Source: a virus
Reading direction: 5' to 3' (one strand)
Virus record (IMG/VR): IMGVR_UViG_3300042321_000206
Coordinates: 1 to 23,048 of that record
Length of the DNA: 23,048 bases
Below the pieces are notes generated by a model that searched no databases, had not been told where the DNA came from, and was given only the letters and a program-made list of their open reading frames with translations. The translations under genes and the position numbers were made by a program. Positions 12,471 through 21,447 of this stretch are shown here, in pieces; position 1 is the stretch's first letter; each line of letters begins with the position of its first letter.

Positions 12471-12944
12471 TTAATTAATTTTGCCTGAATAAATCATGGC
12501 AAGCAGTTCTTCTTCCGAAGCGTTGTCTACTTGGTATGCCAGATTTTGGTCGGCATCAGGCGTCATCGCCTGCTGTGTTACCATGTCCTGCTGCCGTAGG
12601 GCTGCACGGTCAAGGGTATTTGCAGGCTGTTCCTGCTGCACTTGTAGTCCAAAGACTTCAGCGTTATCATCAAGCCAGTTAGAAACTGTCTCTTCAGTGA
12701 AGTCGCCTTCAATCTCTCGTGCTACTAATCGTGCCGCTTTAGGACTTACGCCTTTTGTTTCTAGGACTTTCTTGATAACTGCTTCACGTTGCGCTTTAGT
12801 GAATGTTTCAAGTTGCTCGGTTAACTCCTTGATACGCTTTTCATCCGCACGCTTAGCCTTGCGCAATTGTTTCATTGCGCCTTCTTCAGTGTTTGGAGTT
12901 GTATCGATGTCGTCTTCTTCTTCGTCCCAGTAGTTGTTGCTCAT
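12471..12944 (-). CDS. Capsid scaffolding protein
   Basis: The 157-aa protein is highly charged and helical. It has an acidic start (MSNNYWDEEEDDIDTTPNTE), a coiled coil at ~25-60 (MKQLRKAKRADEKRIKELTE), a central helix pair with TKGVSPKAARLVAREI and TVSNWLDDNAEVFGL, a glutamine-rich linker and an end EEELLAMIYSGKIN. This composition and its place immediately ahead of the major capsid gene are typical of scaffold proteins, which template the procapsid and leave on maturation. No protease motif is visible. GGGAGA precedes the ATG, which overlaps the stop of the 42-codon frame at 12941-13069 as ATGA, suggesting translational coupling. Confidence 0.8.
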   Translation of the reverse strand: MSNNYWDEEEDDIDTTPNTEEGAMKQLRKAKRADEKRIKELTEQLETFTKAQREAVIKKVLETKGVSPKAARLVAREIEGDFTEETVSNWLDDNAEVFGLQVQQEQPANTLDRAALRQQDMVTQQAMTPDADQNLAYQVDNASEEELLAMIYSGKIN

Positions 12945-13069
12945 AGCAACCGTTCTCCCATCTCATTAGTTGAATCGCAGACCACAGGTTCGGTATTGGG
13001 GAATACCGTCTGGCTTCTGCTACCAGTCTTATACGCAGGCGGGGCTGGTGGGTCCGCTCTGGATTCTAT
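12941..13069 (-). CDS. Probable 42-aa proline-rich gene lacking a canonical start (ATA) ahead of the scaffold
   Basis: The apparent 128-base gap before the scaffold is open on the minus strand in one frame and reads like protein: after ATA-GAA-TCC come ADPPAPPAYKTGSRSQTVFP, then EPVVCDSTNEMGERLL and a stop. The stop overlaps the scaffold ATG as ATGA, a classic coupled junction. There is no ATG until near the end, and the codon at the natural start position is ATA (13069-13067), one base from ATG. AAGG lies 13 bases ahead, a poor site. The frame is the same as the 467-aa gene, separated from it by one TAA and one codon, so stop read-through is another way to express it. Options are a rare AUA start, read-through, a mutated start (recent decay), or a base error. 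Function unknown. Confidence 0.5.
   Translation of the reverse strand: MESRADPPAPPAYKTGSRSQTVFPNTEPVVCDSTNEMGERLL
12991..13008 (-). other. Perfect 7-bp inverted repeat with 4-base loop upstream of the scaffold
   Basis: CGGTATT and AATACCG flank four bases on either strand. It lies within the 42-codon frame and about 50 bases ahead of the scaffold start. There is no U-tract, so it is not an intrinsic terminator. It may affect scaffold translation or be chance. Confidence 0.4.
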
Positions 13070-13072
13070 TTT

Positions 13073-14476
13073 TTAGAGTAAGCCTTGTGTATTTCTTGTT
13101 AGGCTTGACTGCCCTGTACCAGAACTGCCGCTAAAAGCGGCACGTTCCATAGAGGCTAAGCGCTTACGCTTAGTTGCTGCATCTTGATTACCCTTAAAGA
13201 CTTCGGCTTCTGCTTCTTTCTGTGCATACTTAATGTCAGATTCGCCATAAATATCACCAAGTTTTTGAGTACCAGGTAATATGCTAGCAATTGTTGAGTA
13301 ACCTTCACGGGCTTGTGCTTGAGTAACTCCATACTTGGCAAGGTCAGTTGCTGCAGCAACATCAGTAGCAAGGTTAAGACCTTTAGCAGCAGCACCAATC
13401 TCAGATGCTGTAACTTTTTCCTGCAACTTAGGTAAGTTATCTATAGGGTTAAGGAAGTAACCAATAAGGTCAGCCTCATTAAGCGTAGGATAGAACTGCT
13501 TAAGAACATTCTTAGTCATTGGGTCCGCATTCTGTACACGGTCAACCGCTAATTGAATGCGGTCTTTAAACTCTACGGCAGAGATGTCATTGCCAATAAG
13601 TTCGGCAGCCTTTTCTTGCTTAGTTTTACGGTCAATACCAAAGTAGTTCTGCTGACCATAAGCACGAAGTGTTTGGTCATATGCATCTTCAACTGCTAGG
13701 TACTCAGCCTCAGTCAATGCATTCTTACCAGAAGCACGGCGTAAGTCATTACCTTTAAAACGCTTGATGTATTCAGGCGTAGTACGCAACTCAATTGCTG
13801 CTTGATTAGGACCAAGGTTGCGCTTCATAAAGCCTTCAATTGCAGGTACTAAACTTTCTAATCCATAGTCACGGAATGTCTGACTTAGTAAGGCATAGGC
13901 ATCTTTAAACTCTGCGCTTTGTACTGGACCAGTTCCTTTATTAAGAACTATTTTAGAGCCATCGCTAAAGTAACCAATAGTGTCACCAGTTGCATCATCT
14001 ATATCTGTAGATACAAGTGTTTTATCAGGATTACCACTATTAGAGTTATTGTTATTTTTAGTACCAATAATTTCAGTAGTACCATCATCGTATGTAACAG
14101 TAAATGTTCCATCGCCATTATCTTTACGAGATTTTTCTTTTTTACCAGTAGATGTTTCTGTGCTTGTTGGAGATTTATACTTACGCCAAACACCACCAAA
14201 GTTAGCCCAATACATTCCTGGACCTGGGTCCTCGGTTGGCTTAGGGTTGTCTGGGTTTTCTCCAGCCTGCGTTTCTACACGTTCTAATCTAATACGTTCA
14301 AGACGTTCTGCTGCAGTTTCTGCTTTTGCAGCAGTAGATGAACCAATGTCTCGACCTAATGCAGCCTCAACGGGTGATTGAAATTTTGGTGTTGCAGCAG
14401 CACGCATTGCCGCAATTTTAGTTTGCTCATCTACAACTGGCATTAAACCAGATACAAAGGGGTCTCTTCTAGCCAT
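13073..14476 (-). CDS. Presumed internal virion protein (467 aa), actinophage type
   Basis: Residues 1-~100 are helical then proline-rich with PTEDPGPGMYWANFGGVW. Residues ~100-185 are low-complexity Thr/Asn/Gly with two short beta repeats (DGTFTVTYDDGTTEIIGT and a YFSDGSKIVL strand). Residues ~190-430 are a helical domain: LLSQTFRDYGLESLVPAIEG, RTTPEYIKRFKGN, LTEAEYLAVEDAYDQTLRAY, AELIGNDISAVEFKDRIQLA, FYPTLNEADLIGYFLNP and YGVTQAQAREGYSTIA. I know this series of motifs from large actinophage structural proteins encoded between portal and capsid or within tail modules. Its enzymatic role, if any, is unknown; a link to DNA ejection is an inference. The start overlaps the preceding stop as TAATG. 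Confidence 0.6.
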   Translation of the reverse strand: MARRDPFVSGLMPVVDEQTKIAAMRAAATPKFQSPVEAALGRDIGSSTAAKAETAAERLERIRLERVETQAGENPDNPKPTEDPGPGMYWANFGGVWRKYKSPTSTETSTGKKEKSRKDNGDGTFTVTYDDGTTEIIGTKNNNNSNSGNPDKTLVSTDIDDATGDTIGYFSDGSKIVLNKGTGPVQSAEFKDAYALLSQTFRDYGLESLVPAIEGFMKRNLGPNQAAIELRTTPEYIKRFKGNDLRRASGKNALTEAEYLAVEDAYDQTLRAYGQQNYFGIDRKTKQEKAAELIGNDISAVEFKDRIQLAVDRVQNADPMTKNVLKQFYPTLNEADLIGYFLNPIDNLPKLQEKVTASEIGAAAKGLNLATDVAAATDLAKYGVTQAQAREGYSTIASILPGTQKLGDIYGESDIKYAQKEAEAEVFKGNQDAATKRKRLASMERAAFSGSSGTGQSSLTRNTQGLL

Positions 14477-15753
14477 TAGCCTATCAATCCGAACGACTTA
14501 AGAATAGACTGTGCATAACCAGCAGCCTCTTCCCGTGCATTCTGTGTCTTTGACCAGCGTGGGTCATTACGTAACTTGATTTGGTAATCTGTCAAACTCA
14601 TAACACCAGGCTTGCCATCATTACGCAATGCTGTCTGAATGTCCTCATCAAAAATATCTACTGCTTCATCTGGCAGTTCAAGAACCTTGCCTTTGTATGT
14701 AGCAAACTGCTTACTAATATCTGAAATCTTTACACCGTTGTCAATCAACGGTGCTAAGTTTGAATAGAAAGCCTTTGATAGTTCACGAATAATATTCTTC
14801 TGTGTGTCAATAGCACCTGTACCTAGGCTGCCACCTACACCAAGACCACCTATTACATAATCAAGTGCTTGCTTACTATCAATTCTTACACCATAATCAG
14901 CGGCATAAGTTTTAATTTCAGATACTTGCTTTGCTACTTTACCGCCTAGTTTGCCAATGCCTTCTAGTGGAGTACCCTTTAATGTAGGTTCAATTACTAA
15001 TGCAGCAATACGGAAGTAATCATCTTCGTTTAAGAACTCACTCTCAAAGGTTTGAGTAGTGCCTTTAACTGTAGTCTTACGCTTAGCCTTAGCCTGCTCT
15101 TCTGATACCAACTTATAGTATAAGTTCTTTTCTTCAGGAGTTGCATCTCTACCTAGCATATCAAGCACAAATGCATCAATATCTTGGTCAGTATTTAACT
15201 TGTCAGTCTTCTGAACTTCAGTATCAATAGGTGGTTTGTCAGGCGTAATGCCTGACTTCTTTGTATTAAGCCATCCACTAAACCCAGTAAACTCATACTT
15301 CTTTTGCCCTGGATTAAGGGTGTACTTCTGCACTTGTTCCATAGTATGTGCACTAGCAGCATCAATGATTGCATTGTTAAGTGCTGATTCATCTTTGCGT
15401 GTGTAGTCAGGCTTAGATATAAAACCTAGTTCATACAACTTCTTACGTAATGCTTCAAGACCGCCACCTGATGCTGCGTTTTTCTTGTACAACTGTACTG
15501 CTTGTGCTTCAGTAGCAATACTAAAATCAATACCGTTTGCTGCTGGTACAAAGTAAACACGTACAGTTTGACCATCTGCGTTCTTTACAAGACGAAAGTT
15601 ACCATAGTTATCTTGCTCAATACTAAGGTCTCCATTTGGACCAAAGCGCTTTTCAAGGGCTGCCACATCTCCTGCAGTTTTGGCATTTGCTGCTGCATTT
15701 GCTGCTGCCGTTGCAGCGGCTGCTGCTCTTGCTTCATCTGCTGTTCTAGCCAT
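14476..15753 (-). CDS. Presumed internal virion protein (425 aa), actinophage type
   Basis: It opens with an alanine-rich helix (MARTADEARAAAAATAAANA). Later come LRKKLYELGFISKPDYTRKD, AFVLDMLGRDATPEEKNLYY and, toward the end, FDEDIQTALRND followed by LRNDPRWSKTQNAREEAAGY and QSILKSFGLIG. The D-P-R-W-x(2)-T-x-N-A-R tail with its FG-helix end is a pattern I associate with actinophage internal/tail structural proteins that lie beside a giant partner. No catalytic motif was found, and I cannot place it in a named family. AAAGGG lies ahead of the ATG, three bases after the stop of the giant gene. Together with the 467- and 1758-aa proteins it may form the core or ejection apparatus. Confidence 0.6.
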   Translation of the reverse strand: MARTADEARAAAAATAAANAAANAKTAGDVAALEKRFGPNGDLSIEQDNYGNFRLVKNADGQTVRVYFVPAANGIDFSIATEAQAVQLYKKNAASGGGLEALRKKLYELGFISKPDYTRKDESALNNAIIDAASAHTMEQVQKYTLNPGQKKYEFTGFSGWLNTKKSGITPDKPPIDTEVQKTDKLNTDQDIDAFVLDMLGRDATPEEKNLYYKLVSEEQAKAKRKTTVKGTTQTFESEFLNEDDYFRIAALVIEPTLKGTPLEGIGKLGGKVAKQVSEIKTYAADYGVRIDSKQALDYVIGGLGVGGSLGTGAIDTQKNIIRELSKAFYSNLAPLIDNGVKISDISKQFATYKGKVLELPDEAVDIFDEDIQTALRNDGKPGVMSLTDYQIKLRNDPRWSKTQNAREEAAGYAQSILKSFGLIG

Positions 15754-15756
15754 TGA

Positions 15757-18700
15757 TTACCCTTTCGGTCCAGCAGAGATGGTATCTCTTGAGTATGAGT
15801 TAAGTAGTGGTGTTAAGATTAAACGGTTTGCTTCTTTAATTTCTGGTACTGATTCAGACAAATCATCAATGATTGCTTGTACCTTAGCCTTGGCTGCTGC
15901 TTTATTACCTGAGTAATCGTATGCATCCTTGTTATCATTGTCATTAGCAAAGGCTATAAAGCCATTGATTTCATCAAGTGCATATCTAAATGTTGCTCGC
16001 AACTCTTTGCTAATAGGAGCCTTAGGGTCTCGAACTGCTGCATTTAGATTAAATAATCTATTCGTTAATCCACCCTTAGCCTGTAATTTGCCTTCAATTT
16101 CAGCAGCAAGTAAAGGGTTTGCTGTAAGCAAAGCGCTACGATTGCGCTGTGATTCAGCAATAAGTAACTTACGCAATGTAGTGTCATTAGTTACTTTAAG
16201 TTTTTCATCTTCATTTTCTTTAATCTTAAAGTATGTATCTTTATCAACTGCTAATTGCACTTGCTCTAGATACTCTTCAAATGAAGGGATACTTACAAGG
16301 TTAACTGACTGCATCCATGCGTAAACATCTGGGTTGTATTCGCCAACTTTAGGGGCAAACAACCATGCTGCTTCTTTATAGTCTTCAATAAACTTGCTAT
16401 TAGCAACAGACCAGTTCTTTACGTTATCTGTTTTGTTAATAAAGATTTTGTATTCTTTATTATTACGTGGCGCAAGAAATGCTGACTTGCCTGGGTTCTT
16501 GCCTACAAATGTAGCAAGGGCTAACTCCCATGCATTGCCAGCATTAGTGCCTTCGTTCTTAAGGATACCGTTATACAGGTCCCAGAACTGAGCATTGGGA
16601 CTCATTATTCCTGCTTGCTTTAAATAATCAGGAAGAGTTGCAGTCTCGCGTAGCGAAGGCTGACCAGGAGAAATCTGACCTAAGAAATTACGGAAGCCAA
16701 CAATTGTATTTGTAGCAATTCGTAGATTCTTTAAGTATAAAGATTGTGCTCTAACATATTCGTCTTCACGACCAATGTAATCCTTTTGACGTGGAGCACC
16801 ATTGCCAAATGCTTCTAAGTATGAGATAGCCTGTAGCCCAGCGCTAACCTTTTGACGGTCTTTTTCTGACGGGGTAAGAGTATTCCAAATACCTTGGAAA
16901 AACATAGGTGTTATTGCTCTTTGCAAGTCAAGACTTGCACCAATGTTACCTAATGCAATTGTATCAATTGCATCTGCTGCTGCAGATGTAGCAGGTTTAA
17001 TTGATTCTTTAATTGATGAAGGTACAAATGGCAAGTCACGTAACAAGTTCTTAACCGCAAGCATAGATACCGCTGCAACTGGACCAGATAGAGTTGGCTG
17101 TCCAGCATCAGGTGAAAATGACGGGTTAATTAAACGTAACTTTAATGCAAGGTCATTAAATTGCGGAACTTGAAAATTATTATTGCCAGTAAATGTACGA
17201 ATTACTGGTTCAACTACGTTGTTAATAATACCGTCTGTTGGAAACACAATGTACTGGTCGCCCTTGTTGTCTGTGTAAACTTCACCATTGGCTTCTAAGC
17301 CTTGATGAATCAAACGCATACGGTAAAGCGTGCGCAATGGAGCCTTTGTGTAAAGGCGCCATACACGGCGGTAAAAATCTTCAGTTGCGCGATAAAATCG
17401 TCCTACCGAACGCACAGATACAGCCAAGTTAGAGCGTACTGACGGATTATCTACATACTTAAGTAAAGTATTTGTAGCATCAGTCCATGCTAATTCAACA
17501 ACTTGCTTTTCAGCCAACTCTTCAGCCTGTGCTTTAGCACGGGCTACAGTAGAAGGGCTACGATTAGGTGTATTTGCTAGAAAATTATCAAAATGGTCTT
17601 TAGCAATGTTAGCCTGGAATGGCTTAAGTTCTTTTAGGTTACGGTCTAATGTAATCCAAAGCATTTTTTGACGATACAAACCAGTTACCTGTGCATCCAT
17701 AACGTCCATTGCCCAGTTTTGATAACGTTCTAAGAAACCATCTATGCCACTAAACTCTTCAAATGCCTTAGCATCAAACTGTCCGTCAGCAATGTTGACT
17801 AAACGTGTGTTAACTTCACCAGATGTAGGTATCATGCCAAGAGTTGCTTCTTCAAACTCTTTAAAGTCTGTTACTTCAACAGCCTTAGACCATGTATCAA
17901 ACGGAGTTTGATTTTTAGCCTGTGCTTCTTTAAGAATTTCAGAACGTTTAGCGCTAACAAGGTTAAACAATGTATCATTAAATCCATTAGTTGTGCCATG
18001 GAATGTTACCTTCATGTCTAACAACATATTTGTAATAATCGCATCTGCAATATCAATGTCAGACATGCCTAGTCCACGATAATAAGCAGTAATACCGTAA
18101 GGAGAAACAAAGTTAGTTGCTAATTCAGTGCTTTTGCGCGGGACAAACAAACCTGTTGTTTCATCATAACGAATATCTAACTGCTCTAACATACCTTTTC
18201 TAGCAGCAGTTAAATCTTCAGCATTACGCAATCCGTTATTAGCAAAGAAAAAAGGCGTAGGGCTTACAAAAACCCCTGGTGCTACTCTCTGACCATTAAA
18301 GCCAAAGCGCATCATCCAGTTATCATAGAACGCCATAGCGCGTTCCTTGTCTTTCATCTTACTCAACTCACGAGGAGTGTATATTTTAGACTTCTTAAGT
18401 CCCATTTCTTGAAAAAATCTATCCCAAGAATTACCAGTAAACATAGAATCTATATAATCAACATCAACCTTGCCAGACATGCTTGCCTTTGCGCCAAGAG
18501 ATTGAGCAACAGAATCAAGCATTTGCGGGTTGTGCTTCATAACTAAACGCAGTGATTCCCAAGTGCTGGCAGGCAATGTTCTGCCATAAAAAGAAATTGC
18601 ACGTTCTACAGTACTGTTCATAATCTCAGCATGTAGCACATTGCCAACAGGACTATCTCCTGCTAGGTCTTCAATAATCTTACGGCGTGCTTCTGCTGGA

Positions 18701-21033
18701 ATCTTCTTACGTGGGTCTAAGTGTGGAAACAATTTATAAATACCACGCTTATACATACCAATACCAGAACTTGAACCAGTAACGGCAGTAGCAGCCTTAA
18801 TCTGTGCACCAGTTGAATTAACTGGCGCTGTTGCTAGTTTCATTAAATCATCTAACGGCATAGTCATATAACCAAATACCGCTTCGTCAATAGCGCTTCG
18901 CACTCCTAGTCTTGGGAAAAGAGTGTAGGTAGACCAGAAATTTGTAACCTTACGTACTGCTATGTTACGAGTAACACCGCCAAGGTTTTCCATAAAGTTT
19001 ATTTTGTCTGCAAACTTATCCATTGCAGCATATTCAAATGCCATGTCAAAATTAATTGGAGCAATGCCATCTGCAATTTGAGCAGGATGAATAATTCCAC
19101 GGCTAGTTAAAATAGGGACATCGTTATCATACTTGTAAATAGCACGAGGCAAATCAACTTCCCAGCCCTGTGGAACTTCAACGCGAGCAAGGCTTGTCAT
19201 ACCAGCCTTTTCGTTAAATGTTGAATTTAACAATTCGGTAATGTGCGCATCACCGCTTCTTTGTCCGCCCATTCCAATCTTTTTGTAAAATGCTGCATAA
19301 AGATTGCGAATCATTGTGACTTGATATTCAACTGTTTCGTCTACAAAATGCTCAGCCATAACATCTGCCCAATGGCGTGGGAAACCTACAACATGCAAAA
19401 GGTTGCGAACTTCGTCAATAGTTTCAATAGCCTTTGGTCCATAAAGAATGCGACCAGGAGAGCGTGACGCCATACGGCGAGCACGCGCTATTGTTGTGTT
19501 CATGTCTTTGTTAAGACGATTAACTTCATCAAGCAAAGGAGACAATAAACTATCATCTTTGTCTGCTGTTAACTTTAACTTGTCAACTGCTTCTTTTGCA
19601 GATACGTCAAGTGTTTTAATATCATCGCCAGTTAAGTCGCCAAACAAACGCTTTTGAATATCTTGTTGTACTACTGTAGCCAACTTGCGACCACGGCGAG
19701 CAACAGGGATTCCATTGCGGTAAAAATCAGTACCGTCTACACGTAGACCAAGTAAGTACTTTCCATTTTCTGCTGTTTGAAAAAACCTTTGTGCAGTAGG
19801 TGCGTTAAACGCACCAGCATTTGCTAGTTCTCTAACTACGCTTTCATTAGCCCATTCAGGAAACTCTTCACGAATAGCACGGTAAACTAATCCCTTTTCG
19901 GCTTTTGTCTTTGCTTCAGCAAATCGTTGTACAACTGGACCAAGTTCTTCATCCCATAGTTTCACAACATCTGGTTGTTCAAATACAAAACGTGTGGCTT
20001 CTTTAATACCCATGTCGCCACCACGTTCAGCAATAAACATATACTGTTGCGCTAGACGCTCACCACGATTTCTAAAACCAGCAAACTGTAAAGCCTCAAG
20101 TGCGCCAACTTTTATGCCACCAACACCTTTTGTGTAAGTTTTAATAACTGGACCAACACCAATATAAGTTAATGGGTCTCCTGGATTTAATATTTGATAA
20201 ATACCGTCAACTGGACCAGAAGTAAGTTTTCTAGCCTTTGCTTCACCTTCAGGTGTTGACAAATCAATACCCAACATTTTAACAACTTTTTCAGCCCAAC
20301 TATTTGGGTTGCCACCTACATTAGTTGCAGATTGTGCTAGATTTCTACCAGGGCTAAGTTGAGCACCTTGTTTAACTTCTTCAAGAAGTTTAGAAAACTT
20401 AGTAGGTTCATTTGCTTGAAATTCTAATGCAGCAAGCATTGCTTCATCAATGCCTTTACCATACATGTCAATAGATTCACCAGGAGTTTTAAACTCTAAT
20501 GAACCACGCGCAAGGGTAACTAGGGCTTCGCCGTATTTCTTTTCATACGCAGCAACATCTTCCCAGCGCCATTGATTCTTTCCATTGTAAGCATCAGTTA
20601 AAACTTTTTTAGTAAATGGCTTATCTTGGTAACGTGTTTGTTGATACACATTTCCAAGAGTATTAGCAGTTCTATCAAGAACTTCTGCTGCTTTAAATCC
20701 TAAAATAATTGGGCTAAAAAGACCTTTTACGGCACCAGTAATTTTATTGGTTGCAAATTGGGTGGCTTTGCCTAGCAAGTTTTGCTCTGCTTCAAAACGC
20801 TTTTGGTTAGGGTGAAGCGTGCGAATATTTTGCTGCACAATTGGGTCTAGTTCAAGAAACTCTTTACGAGCCTTTTCTTCGCTAATCTTAAGGAGTTTAT
20901 TTGCTCTAACATAAGTTTGAGACATTTGCTCAATCATGTTGCGCTTGTCTGGTGGTAACTGTGATTTAGTTACAGCATCTGCAAAGCCAGGGCTAACCTT
21001 AAGTACGGATGGGTCTAAAGGTACTTGAGCCAC
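15757..21033 (-). CDS. Giant 1758-aa internal virion-type protein, function unresolved
   Basis: This is the largest gene, taking up nearly a quarter of the window. It starts with GTG directly after the previous stop (TAAGTG); a weak GCGGG lies ahead. It is mostly helical. Visible landmarks are an amphipathic/hydrophobic segment GAVKGLFSPIILGFKAAEVL (residues ~100-119), NPGDPLTYIGVGPVIK (~283-298), a central TNFWSTYTLFPRLGVRSAID block (~696-715), and YTKAPLRTLYRMRLIHQGLE (~1226-1245), followed by a C-terminal third rich in charged helices. DPLTY-x-GxGP and the RSAIDE-type motif recur in giant structural proteins of actinophages. I found no lysozyme, transglycosylase, peptidase or polymerase motif. 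Position beside the portal and the apparent lack of a tape measure suggest an internal or ejected protein like podovirus gp15/gp16 analogues; this is inference. Confidence 0.6.
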   Translation of the reverse strand: MAQVPLDPSVLKVSPGFADAVTKSQLPPDKRNMIEQMSQTYVRANKLLKISEEKARKEFLELDPIVQQNIRTLHPNQKRFEAEQNLLGKATQFATNKITGAVKGLFSPIILGFKAAEVLDRTANTLGNVYQQTRYQDKPFTKKVLTDAYNGKNQWRWEDVAAYEKKYGEALVTLARGSLEFKTPGESIDMYGKGIDEAMLAALEFQANEPTKFSKLLEEVKQGAQLSPGRNLAQSATNVGGNPNSWAEKVVKMLGIDLSTPEGEAKARKLTSGPVDGIYQILNPGDPLTYIGVGPVIKTYTKGVGGIKVGALEALQFAGFRNRGERLAQQYMFIAERGGDMGIKEATRFVFEQPDVVKLWDEELGPVVQRFAEAKTKAEKGLVYRAIREEFPEWANESVVRELANAGAFNAPTAQRFFQTAENGKYLLGLRVDGTDFYRNGIPVARRGRKLATVVQQDIQKRLFGDLTGDDIKTLDVSAKEAVDKLKLTADKDDSLLSPLLDEVNRLNKDMNTTIARARRMASRSPGRILYGPKAIETIDEVRNLLHVVGFPRHWADVMAEHFVDETVEYQVTMIRNLYAAFYKKIGMGGQRSGDAHITELLNSTFNEKAGMTSLARVEVPQGWEVDLPRAIYKYDNDVPILTSRGIIHPAQIADGIAPINFDMAFEYAAMDKFADKINFMENLGGVTRNIAVRKVTNFWSTYTLFPRLGVRSAIDEAVFGYMTMPLDDLMKLATAPVNSTGAQIKAATAVTGSSSGIGMYKRGIYKLFPHLDPRKKIPAEARRKIIEDLAGDSPVGNVLHAEIMNSTVERAISFYGRTLPASTWESLRLVMKHNPQMLDSVAQSLGAKASMSGKVDVDYIDSMFTGNSWDRFFQEMGLKKSKIYTPRELSKMKDKERAMAFYDNWMMRFGFNGQRVAPGVFVSPTPFFFANNGLRNAEDLTAARKGMLEQLDIRYDETTGLFVPRKSTELATNFVSPYGITAYYRGLGMSDIDIADAIITNMLLDMKVTFHGTTNGFNDTLFNLVSAKRSEILKEAQAKNQTPFDTWSKAVEVTDFKEFEEATLGMIPTSGEVNTRLVNIADGQFDAKAFEEFSGIDGFLERYQNWAMDVMDAQVTGLYRQKMLWITLDRNLKELKPFQANIAKDHFDNFLANTPNRSPSTVARAKAQAEELAEKQVVELAWTDATNTLLKYVDNPSVRSNLAVSVRSVGRFYRATEDFYRRVWRLYTKAPLRTLYRMRLIHQGLEANGEVYTDNKGDQYIVFPTDGIINNVVEPVIRTFTGNNNFQVPQFNDLALKLRLINPSFSPDAGQPTLSGPVAAVSMLAVKNLLRDLPFVPSSIKESIKPATSAAADAIDTIALGNIGASLDLQRAITPMFFQGIWNTLTPSEKDRQKVSAGLQAISYLEAFGNGAPRQKDYIGREDEYVRAQSLYLKNLRIATNTIVGFRNFLGQISPGQPSLRETATLPDYLKQAGIMSPNAQFWDLYNGILKNEGTNAGNAWELALATFVGKNPGKSAFLAPRNNKEYKIFINKTDNVKNWSVANSKFIEDYKEAAWLFAPKVGEYNPDVYAWMQSVNLVSIPSFEEYLEQVQLAVDKDTYFKIKENEDEKLKVTNDTTLRKLLIAESQRNRSALLTANPLLAAEIEGKLQAKGGLTNRLFNLNAAVRDPKAPISKELRATFRYALDEINGFIAFANDNDNKDAYDYSGNKAAAKAKVQAIIDDLSESVPEIKEANRLILTPLLNSYSRDTISAGPKG

Positions 21034-21447
21034 TTAGTACCCGCTATCTTCTAGCATTCGATAAATTAACTCGGTGTCTCCACTACGGTCATTTTGAGCA
21101 ACTTCTTTTAATACTGTAAAAATATCTGGTTGCATGTTAGGAAGGTTTAAACCATCTGGACCATCACCAAATGGAATACCAAATGTCATACCTTCAGATT
21201 CACGCTCAGTAGGAGCGCTTAGTGGTGTAATCTTTGGCATTGCAGTTGTAGGAAAGGGGTTGCCAGCCATTGCTGCTTCGCCTTGCATGCGATTAGTTTC
21301 ACCAGTTTTGCCATAACCTAAGCCTGTGTATTGCTGCTGTGGTTGTGTCATTCCATCAATGGCTCCGCCATCGGTACGCTTTGATAACATTCCTGGTCCT
21401 GACACTGGTGCTGGATTGTTAGGTTGACGGTATCCGCCTCTTGGCAT
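21034..21447 (-). CDS. Conserved PRGG-type actinophage protein next to portal, unknown function
   Basis: The 137-aa protein begins MPRGGYRQPNNPAPVSGPGM and continues SKRTDGGAID. The middle is Gln/Pro/Gly-rich and looks disordered (MTQPQQQYTGLGYGKTG); the end is a short helix (QPDIFTVLKEVAQ) and YRMLEDSGY. The N-terminal PRGG...NPAPVSGPG.LS.RTDGG pattern is, in my knowledge, typical of small proteins beside the portal in actinobacteriophages and is one of the better host clues here. Its role is not known to me; a minor head or portal-associated protein is likely. TAATG coupling to the 75-aa gene. Confidence 0.65.
   Translation of the reverse strand: MPRGGYRQPNNPAPVSGPGMLSKRTDGGAIDGMTQPQQQYTGLGYGKTGETNRMQGEAAMAGNPFPTTAMPKITPLSAPTERESEGMTFGIPFGDGPDGLNLPNMQPDIFTVLKEVAQNDRSGDTELIYRMLEDSGY

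Noticed and set aside
12496-12933. 145-codon plus-strand frame rich in Ser/Cys opposite the scaffold
   Set aside because: Antisense shadow of the scaffold gene, with low-complexity Ser from its acidic codons and no binding site.
12945-13072. tRNA or structured RNA in the gap before the scaffold
   Set aside because: No cloverleaf could be drawn and no TTCRA T-loop with a paired stem was found on either strand; the protein-like frame explains the stretch better.
13980-14381. 133-codon plus-strand frame opposite the 467-aa gene
   Set aside because: Shadow frame; the minus-strand gene has recognisable motifs and coupled junctions, the plus frame has neither.
15757-21033. Virion RNA polymerase (suggested by the N4-like capsid)
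   Set aside because: No DxDxD-type or T7-like polymerase motif was seen; the nearest strings (DVDYID, DNDNKD) do not fit the spacing or context.
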